Shown in pieces: positions 58,716-64,000 of a stretch of DNA of 64,000 nucleotides; position 1 is the first letter of the stretch; each line of letters starts with the position of its first letter. This DNA comes from Gluconacetobacter tumulicola (GTDB lineage Bacteria > Pseudomonadota > Alphaproteobacteria > Acetobacterales > Acetobacteraceae), in contig NZ_JABEQL010000020.1 in NCBI RefSeq assembly GCF_014174215.1, forward strand, positions 1 through 64,000, written 5' to 3'. Both the position numbers and the translations under genes were made by a program. The notes under the pieces are model-generated. The model worked only from the letters and a program-made list of their open reading frames with translations. It ran no database searches and was not told where the DNA came from.

Positions 58716-59552
58716 TCAGGGCCGCGCGGTCAGGCTCTCCGCCACCAGTTCGCGCAGTTTTCCGTGCAGTTGGGCGTTGCCGGCCACCACATTGACCGAA
58801 TCGCCCATGTCGTGCAGGTCGGCGCCATCCGGGTCGGTGGCGTAGCCGCCGGCTTCGCGCACCAGCAGCAGGCCGGCGGCGCAGTCCCACGGTTTCAGCC
58901 CCAGTTCCCAGAAGCCTTCGTAGCGGCCGGCGGCCACCCAGGCGAGATCCAGCGCCGCCGAGCCGAAGCGGCGGACGCCCGCCACCTGCGGCATCAGCGC
59001 GCCCAGCGTGCGGGCGAAGGACAGGCGGCGCTGCGCCGGGACCTTGGCGAAGGGAATGCCGGTGGCGAACAGGGCCTCGTGCATGTCGCGGCGGGCCGAG
59101 ACGCGGAGGCGGCGTTCGTTGAGGAACGCGCCCACGCCCTTTTCGGCCCAGAACATCTCGTTGGCCGCCGGGTTGTAGACCAGCCCCGCCGCCAGTTCGA
59201 TCGTGCCGTCCGGCAGGCGGCGCTGCAGGGCGATCGAGATCGCCCAGTGGGGGATGCCGTGCAGGAAGTTGGTGGTGCCGTCCAGGGGATCGACGATCCA
59301 GCGCCAGGTCCAGTTGTCGCTGCCCGAGGCGCCGCTTTCCTCCATCAGGAAGGCGTAGCCGGGGCGGGCGCGCTCCAGCTCCTCGCGGATCGCGGCTTCG
59401 GCGCGCAGATCGGCCTGCGAGACGAAATCGCCGGGGCCCTTGATGCTGACCTGGAGCTGCTCGACTTCGTTGAAGTCGCGCAGCAGGCGCCGCGCGGCCT
59501 TCTGTGCCGCGTTCTGCATCACCGTCATATGGGGAGAGAGTCGCATGGCCAC
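58716..59552 (-). CDS. Inositol monophosphatase family protein
   Basis: A 278-residue Mg-dependent phosphatase (IMPase/SuhB type). The metal-site motifs are FLMEESGASG, WIVDPLDGTTNFLHGIPHW and, in the C-terminal half, WDCAAGLLLVREAGG. It hydrolyses inositol 1-phosphate or similar phosphates, and SuhB homologues also act in rRNA antitermination. It is on the same strand as efp upstream and the proline-rich gene downstream. The start MAMRLSPHMTVMQNAA has a second ATG at MRL and another at MTV, so the N-terminus may vary by a few residues. Confidence 0.95.
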   Translation of the reverse strand: MAMRLSPHMTVMQNAAQKAARRLLRDFNEVEQLQVSIKGPGDFVSQADLRAEAAIREELERARPGYAFLMEESGASGSDNWTWRWIVDPLDGTTNFLHGIPHWAISIALQRRLPDGTIELAAGLVYNPAANEMFWAEKGVGAFLNERRLRVSARRDMHEALFATGIPFAKVPAQRRLSFARTLGALMPQVAGVRRFGSAALDLAWVAAGRYEGFWELGLKPWDCAAGLLLVREAGGYATDPDGADLHDMGDSVNVVAGNAQLHGKLRELVAESLTARP

Positions 59553-59583
59553 GGCGGTCGGTCCTGTCTGGGCTAGAGCGGGT

Positions 59584-59611
59584 CGTGATGAGGTCGACTC
59601 ACCTCATCACG
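59584..59611. repeat. Perfect 11-bp inverted repeat between efp and the IMPase gene
   Basis: CGTGATGAGGT and ACCTCATCACG flank the loop CGACTC. It is preceded by CTAGAGCGGGT, reminiscent of the AGAGCGG before the inverted pair at 3578-3622. It resembles the small dispersed hairpins found in many alphaproteobacteria and could terminate the efp transcript, though no T-run follows closely. Confidence 0.7.
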
Positions 59612-59653
59612 CAAAGATGTTCTGTGGAACGATAAAAACGCAGCGCGGGGGCC

Positions 59654-60220
59654 TCAGCCCTTCGCGCGTTCCACGTAGCTGGCGTCTTCGGTGCGGATGA
59701 CGACGCGTTCGCCGGCTTCGATGAAGGGCGGCACCATGGTCTTGACGCCGTTGGACAGCTTGGCCGGCTTGTAGGACGAACTGGCGGTCTGGCCCTTCAC
59801 GACCGGATCGGCCTCGACGATTTCCAGCGTCACCTGGGCGGGAAGCTGCACGCCCACCGGGTCGCCTTCGACCAGGTTGATCACCAGCGTCATGTTGTCC
59901 TGCAGGAACGGCGCCTGGTCGCCCAGCAGGCCCAGCGGGATCAGCGTCTGCTCGAACGTCTCCGGGTCCATCAGCACGACATTGTCGCCGTCCATGTAGG
60001 AATAGGTATATTCCTTTTCCTCGGTCATCAGACGTTCGACGGTGTCGGCGGTGCGCCAGCGCTCGTTGGTCTTGTTGCCGGTCTTGAGGTCGCGCATCTC
60101 CACCTGGATGAAGGCGCCGCCCTTGCCGGGGGTGATGATCTGCTGCTTCAGGACGGTCCAGCGACGGCCTTCGTGCTCGATGACCTGTCCGGCACGGATC
60201 AGGTTCGCCTGCTGTTTCAT
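59654..60220 (-). CDS. efp: Elongation factor P
   Basis: A 188-residue translation factor that rescues ribosomes stalled at polyproline. The start is MKQQANLIRAGQVIEHEGRR (60220). The KOW-like N-terminal domain carries the modified Lys33 in TPGKGGAF. OB-fold domains II and III follow, ending ERVVIRTEDASYVERAKG. The conserved loop Lys and the neighbouring epmB and epmA genes indicate beta-lysylation. It lies 40 bp behind epmB on the same strand. The proline-rich protein encoded nearby (57849) is one likely beneficiary. Confidence 0.98.
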   Translation of the reverse strand: MKQQANLIRAGQVIEHEGRRWTVLKQQIITPGKGGAFIQVEMRDLKTGNKTNERWRTADTVERLMTEEKEYTYSYMDGDNVVLMDPETFEQTLIPLGLLGDQAPFLQDNMTLVINLVEGDPVGVQLPAQVTLEIVEADPVVKGQTASSSYKPAKLSNGVKTMVPPFIEAGERVVIRTEDASYVERAKG

Positions 60221-60260
60221 GGTGGGCCCTGTCTGACTATGGGGTATGGAAGGCGGGCTT

Positions 60261-61370
60261 CTAACGCTCTCGGGCGCCGAGGGCAAGGTTGGGGGCGGAT
60301 TCCGCGTCGAGTTTGTGGCGCCCGCCGGCCGGATCGCGCACCACGGGGCCCCCGTCGCCGGTTTCCAGATAGTCCGGCCCCAGCGGGACCTTGCCGTGGC
60401 CGCCGGGAATGTCGAGCGTGTAGGTGGGCCAGGCCAGGCCCGTCACCCGGCCGCGCAGGCCCGCCAGCAGGCGGCGGCCCTCGGCGATCGGTACGTGGAA
60501 GCGCGCGGTGCCGGGGGCGGGGTCGAGCTGGTGCAGGTAGTAGGGCTTCACCCTTGCCTCGACCATCGCGCGGAACAGGCCCTCCAGCGCCGGGACGCTG
60601 TCATTGACGCCGCGCAGCAGCACCGACTGGCCCAGCACCGGGATGGCCCGCGCCTGGATGCGGCGCAGCGCCGCGCGGGCGGCCGGGGTGAATTCGCGGG
60701 CGTGGTTGGCATGCATGACCACCCACATGGCGCGGTCGGTCTGCATCGCATCGGCCAGTGCGTCGGTGATGCGGGCGGGATCGGCCACCGGCACGCGGCT
60801 GTGGATGCGGATGGTCGTGACGTGGGGCATCGCCTCCAGCGCACGGACGATGGCGCCCAGCCGGCGGGGCGAGAGCATCAGCGGGTCGCCGCCGGTCAGG
60901 ATCACCTCGCGGATCGCGGGGTGGTCGCGCAGCCAGTCCAGCGCGCGGGCCAGGGCGGCGTCGTCCAGCACGCCGCCATCGGGGCCCACATGTTCGCGCC
61001 GGAAGCAGAAGCGGCAATAGAGCGGGCAGACCAGCAGGGGCTTGAGCAGCGCGCGGTCGGCATAGCGGTGGACGATGCCGGGCACGGGCGACAGGGCGTC
61101 GTCGGCGATCGGGTCCGCGCGTTCGTGCGCCGCCACGGCCAGTTCGGCGGCGTCGGGGATGACCTGCAGGCCGATCGGGTCGTCGGGCCGTTCGATCAGC
61201 GCGGCGAAGGCGGGGGGGATGGCGGTGGCGTATTGCCGGGCTACGTCCTCCAGCGCCGGAGCGGCATCCGGGGGCACCAGTCCCGCTGCCACCAGGGCCG
61301 GGATGTCGCGCAGGGTCCGGCCCGATTGCGGGGCGAAATCGTCCTGGGGATGGTTGACCGATCGTGTCAT
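60261..61370 (-). CDS. epmB: EF-P beta-lysylation radical SAM aminomutase
   Basis: A 369-residue lysine 2,3-aminomutase-like enzyme that converts alpha-lysine to (R)-beta-lysine for EF-P. The cluster motif is C115-x3-C119-x2-C122 in PLLVCPLYCRFCFRREHVGP. SAM-binding EVILTGGDPLMLSP and the PLP Lys region VKPYYLHQLDPAPGT with the following HVP are visible. It is closer to EpmB than to free lysine aminomutases because of its length and the clustering with efp and epmA. It is divergent from epmA across 47 bp. Confidence 0.95.
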   Translation of the reverse strand: MTRSVNHPQDDFAPQSGRTLRDIPALVAAGLVPPDAAPALEDVARQYATAIPPAFAALIERPDDPIGLQVIPDAAELAVAAHERADPIADDALSPVPGIVHRYADRALLKPLLVCPLYCRFCFRREHVGPDGGVLDDAALARALDWLRDHPAIREVILTGGDPLMLSPRRLGAIVRALEAMPHVTTIRIHSRVPVADPARITDALADAMQTDRAMWVVMHANHAREFTPAARAALRRIQARAIPVLGQSVLLRGVNDSVPALEGLFRAMVEARVKPYYLHQLDPAPGTARFHVPIAEGRRLLAGLRGRVTGLAWPTYTLDIPGGHGKVPLGPDYLETGDGGPVVRDPAGGRHKLDAESAPNLALGARER

Positions 61371-61417
61371 CGGCTGGCTCTACTCGACCGGTCTTCGTCC
61401 CGCAACAGGAGTCGTGC

Positions 61418-62464
61418 ATGGCCGATCGCGGCGGTTCAGCCCCTTTTTCCGTGCCGGATCGGGACCCCGACCGCATTGCCGGCCGGCTGCCGCTGCTGCG
61501 GCGGCGGGCGCTGGTGGCGCGCGGGGTGCGCGCCTTCTTCGATGCGCGGGGCTATCTGGAGGTCGACACGCCCTATGCGGTGCCGACCCCGGGCGAGGAG
61601 GTGCATCTGAAGGTGTTCCGCACCGAACGGCGGCATCATGACGGCACGGCCGAGGCGCTGTTCCTGCATACCAGCCCCGAATTCGCCATGAAGCGGATCG
61701 TCGCCGCCACCGGGCTGCCGGTCTTCCAGCTGGCGCGCGTGTGGCGGAACGAGGAGGGCAGCCATCTGCATGCCCCGGAATTCACCATGCTGGAATGGTA
61801 CCGGCCCGGCGCGTCGCTGTCGGCGCTGATGGACGAGACCGAGGCCCTGATGCGCGCGGTGCTGCCGCCGGTCGTCGCGCGCCCGGCCGGGCTGGCGGAC
61901 GCCGTGCCCCTGCGGCTGGACGTACCGTTCGAGCGCCTGACGATGCAGGAGGCCTTTGCCCGTCATGCGGGGGTGGACCTGCTGCCGACCGAGGGCGATG
62001 CCGGCGCGCTGGCCGTGGCGGCGGGGTGTGCCCTGCGGGACGGCGAGACGTGGGAGGATCTGTTCTTTCGTCTGCTGATGGAGCGGGTGGAGCCCGCGAT
62101 CGGCCGGGACCGGCCGACATTCCTGACGCATTGGCCGGCCAGCCAGGCGGCATTGGCGCGGCGCGACCCCGCCGACCCGCGCACCGCCCTGCGCTTCGAG
62201 CTTTATGCCGCCGGCATGGAGTTGGCGAACGCGTTCGAGGAGTTGACCGACCCGGTGGAGCAGCGTCGGCGCTTCGTGGAGGACCGGGCCCGGCGGGCGG
62301 CGCTGTATGGCACAGCACCCGGGCTGGACTGGCCGATGGATGAGGCCCTGCTGGCGGCGCTGGCGCATCTGCCGCCCTGCGCGGGCATTGCACTGGGATT
62401 TGATCGGCTGGTCATGTTGGTGGCGGGGACGGCCCGCATAAATGACATTTTATGGATGGGCTGA
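61418..62464 (+). CDS. epmA: EF-P lysine(34) beta-lysyl ligase
   Basis: A 348-residue class II aminoacyl-tRNA-synthetase-like enzyme (GenX/PoxA) that attaches beta-lysine to EF-P. The start MADRGGSAPFSVPDRDP (61418) has AGGAG seven bases upstream. Motif 1 is in RGVRAFFDARGYLEVDTPYA, motif 2 in RVWRNEEGSHLHAPEFTMLE, motif 3 in GIALGFDRLVMLV. The tRNA-anticodon domain of LysRS is absent, as expected. It forms a complete EF-P modification set with efp and epmB; no epmC hydroxylase is seen. Confidence 0.96.
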   Translation: MADRGGSAPFSVPDRDPDRIAGRLPLLRRRALVARGVRAFFDARGYLEVDTPYAVPTPGEEVHLKVFRTERRHHDGTAEALFLHTSPEFAMKRIVAATGLPVFQLARVWRNEEGSHLHAPEFTMLEWYRPGASLSALMDETEALMRAVLPPVVARPAGLADAVPLRLDVPFERLTMQEAFARHAGVDLLPTEGDAGALAVAAGCALRDGETWEDLFFRLLMERVEPAIGRDRPTFLTHWPASQAALARRDPADPRTALRFELYAAGMELANAFEELTDPVEQRRRFVEDRARRAALYGTAPGLDWPMDEALLAALAHLPPCAGIALGFDRLVMLVAGTARINDILWMG

Positions 62465-62527
62465 ACTATGGACGGGTTGAAATATTTGTAATTTCGTCCC
62501 CAATTCGTACGCCATGGCCGTTATGCT

Positions 62528-62537
62528 ACGTTAACGT
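62528..62537. promoter_or_regulatory. Palindrome in the promoter region of the Gly/Trp lipoprotein gene
   Basis: ACGTTAACGT is a perfect 10-bp palindrome in an AT-rich stretch 38 bases upstream of the lipoprotein ATG. It may be a regulator site; evidence is limited to position and symmetry. Confidence 0.3.
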
Positions 62538-62574
62538 CATGATAAATTCTATCCTGTAGATCGGTAACCGGATC

Positions 62575-63003
62575 ATGAAATACCTCTCGCTCCTACCGCT
62601 GGCTGCCCTGCTCGCCCTGACGGCGTGCGAGGTACCCTCTCCCGAGCAGCGGAAGCTGCTCAATTCGATGGTCGGCCGGGGCGAGGTGGATGTGATCCGC
62701 ACGTTCGGCGTGCCCACGCGCTCCTATGAGGCCCAGGGCCATACGTTCCTGGCCTATGTCGACAGCGAGACCAACTATTCGCCCGGTGCCGGCGGCTGGG
62801 GCTGGGGTTGGAGCGGCGGCCCCGGCTGGGGCGGCGGTTGGGGTGGCTGGGGCGGCGGCTGGGGCGGCCCCGGTTGGGGGCCCGGTTGGGGCGGTGGCTG
62901 GGGTGGTATGGGCGGCACCGTCTATACCAGCACCTGCCAGACGACCTTCGAGGTCATTGCCGGCCGGGTTTCGGGCTGGACGATGCGGGGCGACGGATGC
63001 TGA
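62575..63003 (+). CDS. Small lipoprotein with Gly/Trp-rich repeat
   Basis: A 142-residue protein. A lipoprotein signal has the lipobox LTAC near residue 18. A folded part (about 20-68) contains LLNSMVGRGEVDVIRTFGVP, the pattern of small outer-membrane assembly-type lipoproteins where the product acts on a mismatch between two states (VIRTFGxPTRSYE). Then comes a stretch of about 50 residues made almost only of Gly and Trp with a few Pro, built on GGW and GPGW units. A short Cys-containing end closes the protein (STCQTTFEV, GDGC). The function is unknown; the repeat is probably extended and surface-exposed. Confidence 0.85.
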   Translation: MKYLSLLPLAALLALTACEVPSPEQRKLLNSMVGRGEVDVIRTFGVPTRSYEAQGHTFLAYVDSETNYSPGAGGWGWGWSGGPGWGGGWGGWGGGWGGPGWGPGWGGGWGGMGGTVYTSTCQTTFEVIAGRVSGWTMRGDGC

Positions 63004-63008
63004 TTGCC

Positions 63009-63055
63009 GCCCGCTGAGGCGGGCATGATGACGGGGCGGCGCCGGGTCCGCCCCG
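63009..63055 (+). other. Two tandem GC hairpins after the lipoprotein gene
   Basis: GCCCGC/GCGGGC (63009-63024) and CGGGGCGG/CCGCCCCG (63032-63055) follow directly on the stop codon. They may partly terminate transcription or protect mRNA between the two lipoprotein genes. No T-run is present, and the next gene's ribosome site GGGGGTGG follows. Confidence 0.45.
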
Positions 63056-63069
63056 CAAAAGGGGGTGGA

Positions 63070-63777
63070 ATGAGTACGGCGCGCGTTCTGATGGCCGGCC
63101 TGCTGGCGTGCCCTGTCGCGGCCTGTGCGCCGGCGGCCTGGCAGGACCCGTTTCTGGTCCGTGGCGACAGCCGGGCGGCCGCCATTCCCGCCGTTTCGGT
63201 CGAACATAGCTATACGCCGGCGCTGGATCAGGGGCGGCCGGACAGTCAGGTGGCCTATGGCGCGCCCGACACGCCGATCTATCGCGACCGGCCGCTGAAC
63301 GAGACCCTGCGCGGCAGCATCGAGCTGGCCGATTATACGCGGGCGCTCGATCTGGCCGGGATGATGGCGCCGTTGCGGCAGGCGGGGCCGTTCACCGTGT
63401 TCGCCGTGCCCAACCTGCCGATGGAGCAGTTGGCCCGTGCATCCGGCCCGTCGGGTGGCGTGCCGGCGCCGGCGGTGCTGCATCGGGCGCTGGCCTACAG
63501 CATCGTGCGCGGGGCCTATCCGGCGGCGCGCCTGCGCCAGATGGTCGCCGCGGCGCCCGGTAACCGGGTCAGCCTGCCGACGGTTGCCGGCGGGACGGTG
63601 CTGGTGGGGCGCGACCCGGGGACGGGGCGGCTGGTGCTGTCGGACGGGGCCGGGGGCGTGGCGCCGATCTGGATCGACGGGATGCCGCAATCCAACGGGG
63701 TGCTGTATCTGACCCGCTCGCTGCTGGGGGCGGCTCCGCCGGTCTCGGATGATGGGGCACCGGCCCGGACCGGGTGA
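63070..63777 (+). CDS. FAS1 (fasciclin)-domain lipoprotein
   Basis: A 235-residue protein starting MSTARVLMAGLLACPVAAC, a lipoprotein signal with the Cys at about residue 19. The region from about 75 to 220 fits a FAS1/beta-Ig-h3 domain: LDLAGMMAPLRQAGPFTVFA, then VPNLPMEQL, HRALAYSIVRGAYPAARL, and a C-terminal SNGVLYLTRSLL in place of the usual NGVIHVID. FAS1 domains mediate adhesion or matrix contact. It follows the Gly/Trp lipoprotein by 66 bp on the same strand. Confidence 0.8.
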   Translation: MSTARVLMAGLLACPVAACAPAAWQDPFLVRGDSRAAAIPAVSVEHSYTPALDQGRPDSQVAYGAPDTPIYRDRPLNETLRGSIELADYTRALDLAGMMAPLRQAGPFTVFAVPNLPMEQLARASGPSGGVPAPAVLHRALAYSIVRGAYPAARLRQMVAAAPGNRVSLPTVAGGTVLVGRDPGTGRLVLSDGAGGVAPIWIDGMPQSNGVLYLTRSLLGAAPPVSDDGAPARTG

Positions 63778-63793
63778 TCGGGCCGGCTTCTGC

Positions 63794-64000
63794 TCAGGCT
63801 GCGTCGATCGCGGCGTTCATGGCGCGTACGCCGGCCGCGGGGCCTTCGGGGTGCGACCAGACGGCGCTGATCACGGCCAGGAAATCCGCCCCCGCCCGCA
63901 CCAGGGGGGCGCAGTTTTCGGGCGTGATGCCGCCGATGGCCACCACCGGCAGTTCCATCATCGCGCTCCACCAGGTCAGCAGTTCCACGGAGGCGCGGGT
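63794..64000 (-). CDS. thiE: Thiamine phosphate synthase, C-terminal part (cut by window edge)
   Basis: The last ~68 codons of a TIM-barrel enzyme that joins the pyrimidine and thiazole halves of thiamine. The phosphate-binding end is clear: [20 protein letters not shown] then [12 protein letters not shown]. The gene begins beyond base 64000. The end is convergent with the FAS1 lipoprotein gene. ThiE and TenI are similar in this part, but the GGITPEN form favours ThiE. Confidence 0.88.
   Translation of the reverse strand, partial: TRASVELLTWWSAMMELPVVAIGGITPENCAPLVRAGADFLAVISAVWSHPEGPAAGVRAMNAAIDAA

Noticed and set aside
62780-62920. Tandem GGC/TGG-rich repeats resembling a direct-repeat array
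   Set aside because: They lie in frame within the Gly/Trp lipoprotein gene and have no spacers; no CRISPR array is seen anywhere in the window.

Overview
The window looks like a chromosomal segment of an acetic acid bacterium (Acetobacteraceae), most likely Gluconacetobacter or a close relative. The evidence is the high G+C content, the character of the elongation factor P and its modification enzymes, an insertion sequence of the IS427 (IS5) type, many paired outer-membrane and RND transport systems, and several proteins with acetobacterial flavour. The genus is inferred from recollection of protein families, not from a search.

Layout. 1-200 is the tail of an rRNA operon (5S 3' end, initiator tRNA, terminator). 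245-3520 holds an IS3 remnant and an isochorismatase / pirin / LysR group. 3806-13473 is a drug-efflux region: a MexEF-OprN-like RND operon with a divergent TetR regulator, a MATE pump, a short-chain dehydrogenase and a second TetR. 13560-16060 is a decayed stretch where fragments of at least four genes surround an intact dehydrogenase / TetR pair. 16469-26590 is a phosphate and three-carbon metabolism block: an APH-like kinase, a divergent PRPP synthase, a Pfk-2-like kinase, PEP synthase, a CBS-BON protein, a large PhoU-like protein and a short pyruvate-phosphate-dikinase-like protein. 26787-33338 holds an orphan RND pump, a complete IS427-type element, a 35-codon ORF and a two-component system. 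33431-39630 has an RpiR regulator, an AfuABC/FbpABC-type importer whose permease gene carries an 11-G tract, and a FetAB exporter. 39885-43845 encodes a TonB-dependent receptor, a class A acid phosphatase and 3-methyladenine glycosylase. 43936-50667 is mixed housekeeping and regulation: LysR, rRNA methylase, HWE kinase, MntR-like regulator, DUF1275, spermidine-synthase-like protein and class I aldolase. 50813-58640 appears to be an envelope-glycan locus: GT32, GT4, radical SAM/SPASM, a Wzx-like flippase, a MotA/MotB-like pair and a proline-rich OmpA-type protein. 58716-64000 is conserved chromosome: inositol monophosphatase, efp-epmB-epmA, two lipoproteins and the end of thiE.

How the parts fit. 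The efflux genes form self-contained regulator/pump units. The 16-26 kb block could set flux between triose phosphates, pyruvate, PEP and PRPP, and two of its genes (PhoU-like plus TIM-barrel-less dikinase) have no function I can name. The 50-58 kb block couples glycan-building enzymes to a membrane motor pair and a flippase in one gene string. A 37-bp palindromic repeat occurs at least four times between 43.8 and 54.4 kb, always between genes, and one copy sits inside a 164-bp element with 16-bp terminal inverted repeats.
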